A stretch of 64,000 nucleotides of DNA, taken from the NCBI RefSeq assembly GCF_014649875.1, contig NZ_BMTW01000010.1, positions 124,001-188,000 on the forward strand. Reading direction: 5' to 3'. Below, in pieces: positions 49,941 through 57,374 of the stretch. Numbering within the stretch: the first letter of the stretch is position 1; every line of letters starts with the position of its first letter. The stretch comes from Streptomyces rubiginosohelvolus (GTDB taxonomy: Bacteria; Actinomycetota; Actinomycetes; Streptomycetales; Streptomycetaceae). The notes beneath the pieces are model-generated. The model was not told where the DNA came from, ran no database searches, and saw only the letters and a program-made list of their open reading frames with translations. The position numbers were made by a program, and so were the translations under genes.

Positions 49941-49982
49941 GCGCGAGGGGCCGGGACGGCGTGCCGTCCCGGCCCCTCGCGC
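49941..49982 (-). terminator. Terminator of the ectABCD operon
   Basis: A perfect 20-bp stem: arms 49941-49960 (starting GCGCGAGGGGCC) and 49963-49982 with a 2-base apex. It begins 12 bases downstream of the ectD stop. One of the strongest hairpins in the window. Confidence 0.9.
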
Positions 49983-49994
49983 CTGCGCGTCGCG

Positions 49995-50888
49995 CTACTT
50001 CACCGGGGTGAAGTCCCGCGCCCCGATGAACTCGGGGCGGCGGACCGGAGCCGAGAAGGGCTCCTGCGCCGCGTTCTCCACGCTGTTGAAGACGATGAAG
50101 ACGTTGCTGCGCGCGTACGGGGTGATGTTGTCGCCCGAACCGTGCATGGCGTTGCAGTCGAACCAGGTCGCCGAACCGGCCTTGCCCGTGAAGAGCTTGA
50201 TGCCGTGACGGTCGGCCATCTTCGTCAGCGCCTCGTCGGACGGGGTGCCGGCGTCCTGCATCTGGAGCGACTTCTTGTAGTTGTCCTTCGGCGTCTCGCC
50301 CGCACAGCCGAGGAACGACTTGTGCGAACCGGGCATGATCATCAGCCCGCCGTTGGTGTCGAAGTTCTCCGTCAGCGCGATCGACACGGACACCGTCCGC
50401 ATGTTCGGCAGACCGTCCTCCGCGTGCCACGTCTCGAAGTCCGAGTGCCAGTAGAAGCCCGAGGCGCCGAAGCCCGGCTTCACGTTGATCCGGGACTGGT
50501 GGACGTACACGTCCGAGCCGAGGATCTGGCGGGCCCGGCCCACCACCCGCTCGTCGCGGACCAGCCCGGCGAAGACCTCACTGATCTTGTGGACCTCGAA
50601 GACGGACCGCACGTTCTGCGTCTGCTTCTCCACGATGGAGCGCTCGTCGGCACGGATCAGCGGGTCGGAGACCAGCCGGTCCAGCTCCGCCCGGTAGGCG
50701 GCGACCTCGTCCGGCGTGATCAGCTGCTCGATGCTGAGGAAGCCGTCGTGCTCGTAGCTCTGCAGGTCCTTGGCGGCGATCGGACCCGGTGCGCCCGGCG
50801 CGGACCAGATGACCGGGTCCTGGCGGGGAGTGGTCATCTCGGCGGCGCCGCGCGATGGGTACAGATCGGCGCGTACTTCGGTGGTCAT
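49995..50888 (-). CDS. ectD: Ectoine hydroxylase
   Basis: A 297-aa Fe(II)/2-oxoglutarate dioxygenase converting ectoine to 5-hydroxyectoine. The iron triad is H148 and D150 (FYWHSDFETWH) and H249 (NAMHGSG). The EctD consensus FxWHSDFETWHxEDG is intact, and R-x-S (YARSNVF) follows for 2-oxoglutarate. Last gene of the operon, 3 bases after ectC. Confidence 0.96.
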   Translation of the reverse strand: MTTEVRADLYPSRGAAEMTTPRQDPVIWSAPGAPGPIAAKDLQSYEHDGFLSIEQLITPDEVAAYRAELDRLVSDPLIRADERSIVEKQTQNVRSVFEVHKISEVFAGLVRDERVVGRARQILGSDVYVHQSRINVKPGFGASGFYWHSDFETWHAEDGLPNMRTVSVSIALTENFDTNGGLMIMPGSHKSFLGCAGETPKDNYKKSLQMQDAGTPSDEALTKMADRHGIKLFTGKAGSATWFDCNAMHGSGDNITPYARSNVFIVFNSVENAAQEPFSAPVRRPEFIGARDFTPVK

Positions 50889-50891
50889 GGT

Positions 50892-51290
50892 TCAGCCCTC
50901 CTCGGTCAGCAGTGGGTAGACACCGTTCTCGTCATGGTCCTCCCGTCCGGTGACGGGGGGATTGAAGACGCACACGCAGCGGAAGTCGGTCTTGGGCCGC
51001 ATGGTGTGCCGCTCATGCCCGTCCAGCAGATACATCGTGCCGGGCGTGATCCAGTGCTTCTCGCCGGTCTCGTCGTTGGTGAGTTCGGCCTCGCCCTCGG
51101 TGCACAGCACCGCCTCGATGTGGTTCGCGTACCACATGGAGGTCTCCGTGCCCGCGTACAGCACGGTCTCGTGGAGCGAGAAGCCCACCTTCTCCTTGGC
51201 GAGCACGATGCGCTTGCTCTCCCAGGTGCCGGACGCGGCCTTCACATGCCGGTCGGTGTTCTCGATGTCACTGAACGATCGGACGATCAC
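50892..51290 (-). CDS. ectC: Ectoine synthase
   Basis: A 132-aa cupin that cyclises N-gamma-acetyl-diaminobutyrate to ectoine. TWESKRIVLAKEKVGFSLHETVLYAG, MWYANHIEAVLCTEGEAELT and MYLLDGHERHTM carry the expected iron-site residues. GTG 51290 gives the standard length; the frame extends ten codons upstream but homologues start here. A hairpin separates it from ectB. Confidence 0.95.
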   Translation of the reverse strand: MIVRSFSDIENTDRHVKAASGTWESKRIVLAKEKVGFSLHETVLYAGTETSMWYANHIEAVLCTEGEAELTNDETGEKHWITPGTMYLLDGHERHTMRPKTDFRCVCVFNPPVTGREDHDENGVYPLLTEEG

Positions 51291-51321
51291 GGTGAGCGGT
51301 TGCCTTTCTCTTCTCTGCACA

Positions 51322-51347
51322 GGGCCCGGGCAGCGAAGCCCGGGCCC
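51322..51347 (-). terminator. Hairpin between ectB and ectC
   Basis: GGGCCCGGGC (51322-51331), loop AGCGAA, GCCCGGGCCC (51338-51347). Ten perfect G-C pairs within the 91-base gap inside the operon; likely to attenuate or protect one half of the ect transcript. Confidence 0.65.
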
Positions 51348-51381
51348 CTCTTCCTCTTCCGCCTGCCCCGGCAGCGCCGGG

Positions 51382-52644
51382 TCAGGCCGTCTCGCGGACG
51401 CAGCGGGCCAGCGTGCGCAGGCCCTCGTCCAGTTCCTCGGGGGTGATGGTCAGCGGCGGCAGCAGCTTGACGACCTCGCTCTGCGGGCCGGAGGTCTCCA
51501 GCAGGAGCCCCAGCTCGAAGGCGCGGGCGCAGACCGCGGAGGCGCGGGCCGGGTCCTCGAACTCCATGCCCCACACCAGGCCCCGGCCACGGAAGCTCGC
51601 CGTCGACTCCTCGGCGCAGATGGCCAGCAGCGTCTGCTCGATCTGCTCGCCGCGGGCCAGGGTCTGCTTCTCCATCTGGCCGTCCGCCCAGTACGCCTGC
51701 AGCGCGGCGGCGGCCGTGACGAAGGCCGGGTTGTTGCCGCGGAAGGTGCCGTTGTGCTCGCCCGGCTCCCAGATGTCCAGCTCCGGCTTGAACAGGCAGA
51801 GCGACATCGGCAGCCCGTACCCGCTGATGGACTTCGACAGCGTGACGATGTCCGGGGTGATCCCGGCCTCCTCGAAGGAGAAGAAGCCGCCGGTCCGGCC
51901 GCAGCCCATCTGGATGTCGTCGACGATCAGCAGCATGTCCTGGCGCTCGCACAGCTCCTGCAGCGCCCGCAGCCACTCGGCGCGGGCGACGTTGATGCCG
52001 CCCTCGCCCTGGACCGTCTCCACGATCACCGCGGCGGGCTTGTTCAGCCCGGAGCCCTGGTCCTCCAGGAGCCGCTCGAACCACAGGAAGTCCGGGACCT
52101 GGCCGTCGAAGTAGTTGTCGAACGGCATCGGGGTGCCGTGCACCAGCGGGATCCCGGCCCCGGCGCGCTTGAAGGCGTTGCCGGTGACGGCCAGCGAGCC
52201 CAACGACATGCCGTGGAAGGCGTTGGTGAACGAGACGACGGACTCGCGGCCCTTGACCTTACGGGCCAGCTTCAGCGCCGACTCGACGGCGTTGGTGCCG
52301 GTCGGGCCGGGGAACATCACCTTGTACGGCAGGTCGCGCGGGCGCAGGATCACGTTCTGGAACGTCTCCAGGAACGCCCGCTTGGCGGTGGTCGCCATGT
52401 CCAGGCCGTGGGTGATGCCGTCGCGCTCGATGTAGTCGATCAGCGCTCGTTTCAGCACCGGGTTGTTGTGGCCGTAGTTGAGCGAGCCGGCCCCGGCGAA
52501 GAAGTCCAGGTAGGAGTGGCCGTCCTCGTCGGTCAGCCGGGCGCCCTGCGCGCGGTCGAAGACGGCGGGCCAGCCGCGGCAGTAGCTGCGGACCTCGGAC
52601 TCCAGGGTCTCGAAGACGCTCAGTGCGGGCGGGGTGATGGTCAC
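51382..52644 (-). CDS. ectB: Diaminobutyrate-2-oxoglutarate transaminase
   Basis: A 420-aa class III aminotransferase that makes L-2,4-diaminobutyrate from aspartate semialdehyde. LDFFAGAGSLNYGHNNP, GPTGTNAVESALKLAR, DDIQMGCGRTGGFFSFE and the PLP lysine in TLSKSISGYGLPMSL. GTG 52644 has GGAG 6-9 bases upstream. No dedicated aspartokinase gene is present in the operon. Confidence 0.95.
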   Translation of the reverse strand: MTITPPALSVFETLESEVRSYCRGWPAVFDRAQGARLTDEDGHSYLDFFAGAGSLNYGHNNPVLKRALIDYIERDGITHGLDMATTAKRAFLETFQNVILRPRDLPYKVMFPGPTGTNAVESALKLARKVKGRESVVSFTNAFHGMSLGSLAVTGNAFKRAGAGIPLVHGTPMPFDNYFDGQVPDFLWFERLLEDQGSGLNKPAAVIVETVQGEGGINVARAEWLRALQELCERQDMLLIVDDIQMGCGRTGGFFSFEEAGITPDIVTLSKSISGYGLPMSLCLFKPELDIWEPGEHNGTFRGNNPAFVTAAAALQAYWADGQMEKQTLARGEQIEQTLLAICAEESTASFRGRGLVWGMEFEDPARASAVCARAFELGLLLETSGPQSEVVKLLPPLTITPEELDEGLRTLARCVRETA

Positions 52645-52758
52645 AGCGGGTCTCCTGCGTGAGGGGGTGTGACGGGCGGTGGTCTGGTGCTCCCCGCCGC
52701 ACGGATGCGGCCGGGACCGCGCCGGGTGGTCGGCCGGCGCGAAAAGTCGTGGGGCCGG

Positions 52759-52817
52759 GCGCACGGGTCGGGTGCGCCGGGCGGGTGTCGGGCGGCGGGC
52801 GTACGGGTCGGGTACGC
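52759..52817 (-). repeat. Twin hairpins between ectA and ectB
   Basis: GCGCAC-GGGTCGG-GTGCGC (52759-52777) and GCGTAC-GGGTCGG-GTACGC (52799-52817), 40 bp apart with identical 7-base loops and compensating stem changes. They lie in the 196-base ectA-ectB gap, which is long for this operon. The covarying stems point to selection at RNA level. Confidence 0.6.
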
Positions 52818-52840
52818 GGGAGGCGCGCGCCCTGGCGGGC

Positions 52841-53371
52841 TCAGGTGGTGAACGGACCGATCCGGTAGAGCACCTCGGGCAGGTGGGTTCCTTCCGGGAA
52901 CAGGTCGCCGTCGAAGAGGACCTCGTGCTCCAGCGCCACGTCGTGCCGCTGGGCGTAGGACGTGAAGAGCCGGTCGGACGCCGCGTTGTCCGGGGTGATC
53001 GTCGTCTCCACGGACGACAGGCCCTGGTCGGCGGCGACCCGGGCGGTCAGCGCGTCCAGCAGGGTCGCGGCCAGCCCCTTGCCACGGTGGGCCGAGTCGA
53101 CGGCCACCTGCCAGACAACGAGGGTCTGGGGGCGGTCGGGCCGGATGTAACCCGTCACGAAGGCGATGGGCTCGCCGTCCTCGCCACGGGCGACCACGGA
53201 GGTCGCGGCGAAGTCACGGCACCACAGCAGGTAGCTGTACGAGGAGTTCAGGTCCAGGACCTGGGAGTCGCGGGCAATGCGCCAGATCGCGGCTCCGTCC
53301 TCCACTCGCGGCGCATCGATACTGAGGAATTCGCTTCGGGCACGGGCAAAATCTGCTGGTGCGGCGGTCAT
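52841..53371 (-). CDS. ectA: L-2,4-diaminobutyrate acetyltransferase
   Basis: A 176-aa GNAT enzyme, the first committed step to ectoine. DGAAIWRIARDSQVLDLNSSYSYLLWCRDF and the acetyl-CoA motif VDSAHRGKGLAATLLDAL, then TITPDNAASDRLF. Start ATG 53371 has no Shine-Dalgarno; TAAATT on the minus strand (53379-53384) ends 7 bases upstream, so the operon mRNA is probably leaderless. Confidence 0.95.
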   Translation of the reverse strand: MTAAPADFARARSEFLSIDAPRVEDGAAIWRIARDSQVLDLNSSYSYLLWCRDFAATSVVARGEDGEPIAFVTGYIRPDRPQTLVVWQVAVDSAHRGKGLAATLLDALTARVAADQGLSSVETTITPDNAASDRLFTSYAQRHDVALEHEVLFDGDLFPEGTHLPEVLYRIGPFTT

Positions 53372-53634
53372 GAAATTGAATTTACCCAGCAAATCTCAAA
53401 ATTGCATCGGCGAAAGGGGTTGGGTGGAAGGGGATCATGTGTTATCAGGCGTGCGCGAGTCACCCCATGATCCAGGGGGAACTTCCCCCGCTTTGTCCCG
53501 AATTTAACGGGCATAACGCCGTCGATGTGGAGTCGGTCACAGGGTCGTAACTCTCCTGGAACGTGTCCGAATCATGAAGTTCGATCTGCGTGAAAACTGC
53601 CGCGTTTAGCCGACGGAAAAGCGGGCAGAAGAAT
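53372..53634. promoter_or_regulatory. ect promoter region
   Basis: This AT-richer gap holds the ectA promoter (minus-strand -10 TAAATT 53379-53384, possible -35 TGCAAT 16 bases further up). It also has an inverted repeat GGATCATG (53432-53439) / CATGATCC (53466-53473) and a short palindrome GGGGGAACTTCCCCC (53475-53489). No gene is visible. The inverted repeat, 61-102 bases upstream of the start, could bind an activator or repressor of osmolyte synthesis. Confidence 0.5.
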
Positions 53635-53668
53635 GCGGGAAGCTGTTTTCGGAATAACAGCTTCCCGC
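53635..53668 (-). terminator. Terminator of the class V aminotransferase gene
   Basis: GCGGGAAGCTGTT (53635-53647), loop TTCGGAAT, AACAGCTTCCCGC (53656-53668). A perfect 13-bp stem starting 12 bases after the aminotransferase stop, separating it from the ect promoter. Confidence 0.88.
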
Positions 53669-53680
53669 GCGGTGGTTAAT

Positions 53681-54787
53681 TTATCGGCTCGGCCAGGTTT
53701 CCGAAACAGCCCGGCGGGCAGCCGCGATATCGACCTGCCGGCCCGCATCGGTCAGCGCCGCCCCCAGAGCCGCGAGCGAGGACAGCACCGCGCCCCGCGT
53801 CGCATCCGCCCCGTAATGGTTGACCCGGATCATCTCCTTGGACAGCGCCCCGCCGCCCGCGACCAGCGGCAGCGCGGGGTCAGCCGCCAGTGCCGCCGCG
53901 ACCAGCGCGGCCGCGTCCGTACCCGCCGGGGCGCGCAGCGTCGTCGCCACCGGGGCCGCGTCCCGCGCCGCGTGGACGTACGGCTCAAGACCGCCGCCCA
54001 GCGCCACCGCTCCGGCCCGGGTCGCCGCGGCGGCCGAGGCGTGGCGGGCCATCACCGTCTCCAGCCCCTCGTCCTCGATCCGGGCCACGCACGCCTCCAG
54101 GCCCAGCATCTCCAGCTGCGCCGGGGCGTGCGGCAGAGCCGTGCGGCCGCCGTCGATCCAGCGCTCCTTCCAGTCCAGCAGCGAGAGGTAGGAGCGGCGC
54201 GGGGCGGCCGGGTTGGCGGCGATCCGCTCCCAGGCCCGCGCGCTCACCGACACCGCGGAGACCCCGGCGGGGCCGCCCAGGGCCTTCTGCGCGCCGATCA
54301 CGCACAGGTCGACGCCCCAGGCGTCCGGCAGCAGCGGCTCGGCGCCCACCGAGGCGACCGCGTCCAGCATGAACAGCGCGCCGTGCGCCCGGACCACCTC
54401 GCCGATCTCCGCGACCGGGTTGGTGTTGCCGGTCGCCGCCTCCGCGTGCACCAGCGAGACGAAGTCGATCTCCGGGTGTTCGGCGAGCGCCTCGGCGACC
54501 TGGTCGGCGGTCACGGCCGTGTGGAAGGGCACCACGAGGTCGACGACCTGCGCGCCGCAGTCCCGCAGCCAGTTGCCGAAGGTCTGCCCGTACGGGCCGG
54601 TGACCACGTTCAGCGCGGTGGAGCCGGGCCGCGCGCCGCTGCGGATACAGCCCTCCAGCGGCAGCAGCGCCTCGCCCTGGGTGATGACGACGTCCTGCTC
54701 CGTGGCGAGGAGCCGGGCCACACGCCGCTCGATCGCCGCGAAGTGGCCGGCGGTCAGCGGGGGAAGGTCGAGGAAGGGGTGCGTCAC
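53681..54787 (-). CDS. Class V aminotransferase (alanine-glyoxylate type)
   Basis: A 368-aa PLP enzyme. LNVVTGPYGQTFGNWLRDCG, VHAEAATGNTNPVAEIGEVV and the cofactor lysine in VIGAQKALGGPAGVSAVSVS match the serine/alanine-glyoxylate aminotransferase branch. GTG start 54787. It sits between ectA and an amidohydrolase, each with its own promoter, so no pathway is evident. Could act in amino acid or purine-derived glyoxylate metabolism. Confidence 0.85.
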   Translation of the reverse strand: MTHPFLDLPPLTAGHFAAIERRVARLLATEQDVVITQGEALLPLEGCIRSGARPGSTALNVVTGPYGQTFGNWLRDCGAQVVDLVVPFHTAVTADQVAEALAEHPEIDFVSLVHAEAATGNTNPVAEIGEVVRAHGALFMLDAVASVGAEPLLPDAWGVDLCVIGAQKALGGPAGVSAVSVSARAWERIAANPAAPRRSYLSLLDWKERWIDGGRTALPHAPAQLEMLGLEACVARIEDEGLETVMARHASAAAATRAGAVALGGGLEPYVHAARDAAPVATTLRAPAGTDAAALVAAALAADPALPLVAGGGALSKEMIRVNHYGADATRGAVLSSLAALGAALTDAGRQVDIAAARRAVSETWPSR

Positions 54788-54947
54788 GGTGGGGCTCTCT
54801 TCGGGTTCGTCCGTCGGTCGAAAGGCACTGGCAGCCTACCGACGGCCCGTCGGCGGCCTCGTACAGTGCCGCGTATGAGTGATCAGGTGAGTGATCGGGT
54901 GAGGGGCCTGGCGGGTGGTCGGCGTGCGTGACCGGGAGGAGCAGCCG

Positions 54948-56024
54948 GTGCTGCGGGTGAAGGGCCGGGTGCTCGTCGGCCCGGACGAGGTGCGGGACGA
55001 ACTGTGGGCCGTGGACGGGCGGATCACCTACGAGCGGCCGCCCGGCGCCGTCGACGCGGTGACGGTCAGGGGCTGGGCGCTGCCCGGCCTCGTCGACGCC
55101 CACTGCCATGTCGGTCTCGACCGGCACGGCCCGGTCGACGCGGCGACCGCCGAGAAGCAGGCGCTGACCGACCGGGAGGCCGGCACCCTGCTGATCCGGG
55201 ACGCCGGATCGCCCTCCGACACCCGCTGGATCGACGACCGCGAGGACCTGCCGAAGATCATCAGAGCCGGCCGCCACATCGCCAGGACCCGCCGCTACAT
55301 CCGCAACTACGCGCACGAGATCGAGCCGGGCGACCTCGTCGCGTACGTCGCCCAGGAGGCCCGGCGCGGCGACGGCTGGGTCAAGCTCGTGGGGGACTGG
55401 ATCGACCGCGACGCCGGGGACCTCACCGCCTGCTGGCCGCGCGGCGAGGTCGAGGCGGCCATCGCCGAGGCGCACCGGCTGGGCGCCCGGGTCACCGCGC
55501 ACTGCTTCGCCGAGGAGTCGCTGCGCGATCTGGTGGAGGCGGGCATCGACTGCATCGAGCACGCCACCGGCCTCACCGAGGACACCATCCCGCTCTTCGC
55601 CGAACGCGGCGTCGCGATCGTCCCGACGCTGGTCAACATCGCCACCTTCCCCGACCTCGCGGCGGGCGGCGAGGCCAAGTTCCCCCGCTGGTCGGCCCAT
55701 ATGCGGCAGCTGTACGACCGCCGCTATGACACGGTGCGCTCCGCGTACGACGCCGGGATCCCGGTCTACGTCGGCACCGACGCGGGCGGCTCCCTGGCGC
55801 ACGGCCTGGTCGCGGGCGAGGTCGCCGAGCTGGTCAAGGCGGGCATCCCGCCCCTGGAGGCGCTCTCCGCGACCGCGTGGGGAGCCAGGCGCTGGCTGGG
55901 GCGGCCCGGCCTGGAGGAGGGGGCTCCGGCGGACCTGGTCGTGTACGACGCGGACCCGCGCGCGGACGTCCGGGTGCTGGCGGCGCCCCGGCACATCGTG
56001 CTGAACGGGCGGGTCGTCGGCTGA
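54948..56024 (+). CDS. Metal-dependent amidohydrolase (imidazolonepropionase/prolidase-like)
   Basis: A 358-aa amidohydrolase. Metal ligands appear complete: HxH in VDAHCHVGLDRHG, the carboxylated-Lys position in DGWVKLVGDWID, H in VTAHCFAEES, H in IEHATGL, D in VGTDAGGSLAHG. GTG 54948 has GGGAGGAG upstream; the frame is open to a GTG at 54915 but that lacks a site. Substrate unknown; relatives hydrolyse aromatic amides and dipeptides. Confidence 0.83.
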   Translation: MLRVKGRVLVGPDEVRDELWAVDGRITYERPPGAVDAVTVRGWALPGLVDAHCHVGLDRHGPVDAATAEKQALTDREAGTLLIRDAGSPSDTRWIDDREDLPKIIRAGRHIARTRRYIRNYAHEIEPGDLVAYVAQEARRGDGWVKLVGDWIDRDAGDLTACWPRGEVEAAIAEAHRLGARVTAHCFAEESLRDLVEAGIDCIEHATGLTEDTIPLFAERGVAIVPTLVNIATFPDLAAGGEAKFPRWSAHMRQLYDRRYDTVRSAYDAGIPVYVGTDAGGSLAHGLVAGEVAELVKAGIPPLEALSATAWGARRWLGRPGLEEGAPADLVVYDADPRADVRVLAAPRHIVLNGRVVG

Positions 56025-56326
56025 ACCGGCGGTGTGTTGACGGGCAGTGACGGATGCGGCCGTCGGCTCGTTGGTGTAGCCCGGCTCGTCCACGCACCCG
56101 GCCCACGCCGTGTGAAACGGGTGACGGGGAGAGGCGGGAGGGAACGCACGTGCCGAAAGATTCGAATATGCGCGCGGAAACCCCCCTTTGGGGTGAACTC
56201 ACTTCAGGTATCCGCCAGTTCACCCTCAGTGCGTAAAGATTCACGGAGTCGAGGCCACCGGCGCAGGCGATGTCCCCCATTGGACTGTGCCGGTGGCTCC
56301 ATGTCTCTTGTGGGGGTTCCACCATC
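56025..56326 (+). other. Gene-poor gap with possible small ORF
   Basis: Between the amidohydrolase and the LAETG protein. A 28-codon ORF (GTG 56150 to TAA 56236, GGGAGGG upstream; ends SGIRQFTLSA) is possible, but only about 61% of its third positions are G/C, below its neighbours. The rest is probably promoter and leader for the surface protein; GGGGG (56311-56315) may be its ribosome-binding site. Confidence 0.35.
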
Positions 56327-57289
56327 TTGAACAGCAACACCTTCCGTCTCGCCGCCGTGGCGGTCGCCGCCGCCCCCGTCGCCCTGCTTGCCGCCGTCCC
56401 CGCGCACGCAGCCCCGGCGACGCCCGCCACCGGCGGTGAGGGCAGGGCGAGCGCGGTCGTGCTCCGTACCGGACTCGACGTCTCGCTCCTCAACAAGTCC
56501 ATCCAGGTGCCCCTCAAGGTCACGCTCAACGAGGTGCAGGCCCCGGCCAGCGCCGAGAAGACCGCGCTGACGGTCAACCTGGACGGGGTGCAGGGCCGCC
56601 CGGTCAACGTCCTGCGCGCGGACGTGGCCACTTCCAACGCCACCGTCGACGAGCACAAGGCCGAGGGCTACACCAACCTGGCGAAGGCCCGGATCCATGT
56701 CCCCGGACTCGCGGCGCTCCCGCTCATCGAGGTCGAGAAGGTCACCTCCAAGGCGCTCTGCGAGGCGGGCAAGCAGCCCGTCGCCGAATCGAACGTGCTC
56801 GGCCATGTCGCGGTGCTCGGCAAGAAGGTGACGCTCAGCGCGGGCGGCCCGACCCAGGTGTCGGTGCCGGGCGTCGGCGAGGTCTCCCTCGACCTGTCCA
56901 AGACGGTCACCACCGAGCGCACGGCGGCCGCGACGGCGCTGCAGCTCAAGGTGGCGGTCAACCCGCTCAAGCTCAACGTGGCCGAGGTCAACGGCGAGGT
57001 CACCCTCGCCGAGGCGACCTGCGAGACGCCGAAGACGCCCGAGGAGCCGAAGACGCCCGAGGAGCCCAAGACGCCCGAGGAGCCGAGCTCGACCGACGGC
57101 GGCTCCACGGGCGACGACGTGAAGACGCAGACCGGCTCCGACACCGGCCCCGCGCCCGCCGAGGCCAACCTCGCCGAGACCGGCGGCAGCTCCACCACGC
57201 CGTACATCGCGGGCGGCGCGGCCCTCCTCCTCGCCGTCGGCGCGGGGGCCACGGTGCTGGCGCGCAGGCGCAGCAGCGGCCAGAGCTGA
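56327..57289 (+). CDS. LAETG-anchored surface protein (SCO1860-like)
   Basis: A 320-aa secreted protein. The signal peptide (1-28) ends VPAHAAPA. The body of about 200 residues is of unknown fold with two cysteines (ALCEAG, EATCETP). Then come three KTPEEP repeats (about 57030-57080), an acidic Ser/Thr spacer, and LAETGGSSTTPYIAGGAALL plus helix and RRR tail, a class E sortase signal. I prefer TTG 56327 (LNSNTFRLAAVAV) because it gives a normal signal peptide; ATG 56270 would add 19 odd residues. It should be covalently linked to peptidoglycan. Confidence 0.85.
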   Translation: MNSNTFRLAAVAVAAAPVALLAAVPAHAAPATPATGGEGRASAVVLRTGLDVSLLNKSIQVPLKVTLNEVQAPASAEKTALTVNLDGVQGRPVNVLRADVATSNATVDEHKAEGYTNLAKARIHVPGLAALPLIEVEKVTSKALCEAGKQPVAESNVLGHVAVLGKKVTLSAGGPTQVSVPGVGEVSLDLSKTVTTERTAAATALQLKVAVNPLKLNVAEVNGEVTLAEATCETPKTPEEPKTPEEPKTPEEPSSTDGGSTGDDVKTQTGSDTGPAPAEANLAETGGSSTTPYIAGGAALLLAVGAGATVLARRRSSGQS

Positions 57290-57327
57290 TCCGTACGACG
57301 GGGGACGGGGGCGGCATGACGGGGGGA

Positions 57328-57360
57328 GGGGGCGGCGTTCGCACGAAGAGCGCCGCCCCC
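57328..57360. terminator. Bidirectional terminator
   Basis: GGGGGCGGCG (57328-57337), 13-base loop, CGCCGCCCCC (57351-57360), between the convergent surface-protein and cobC-fusion genes. Confidence 0.75.
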
Positions 57361-57374
57361 AGGTGCGGGGCCGC

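Noticed and set aside
57030..57084. KTPEEP-coding repeats as a CRISPR-like or minisatellite element
   Set aside because: They are an in-frame 18-base coding repeat in the cell-wall spacer of an LAETG protein, as is common for such linkers.
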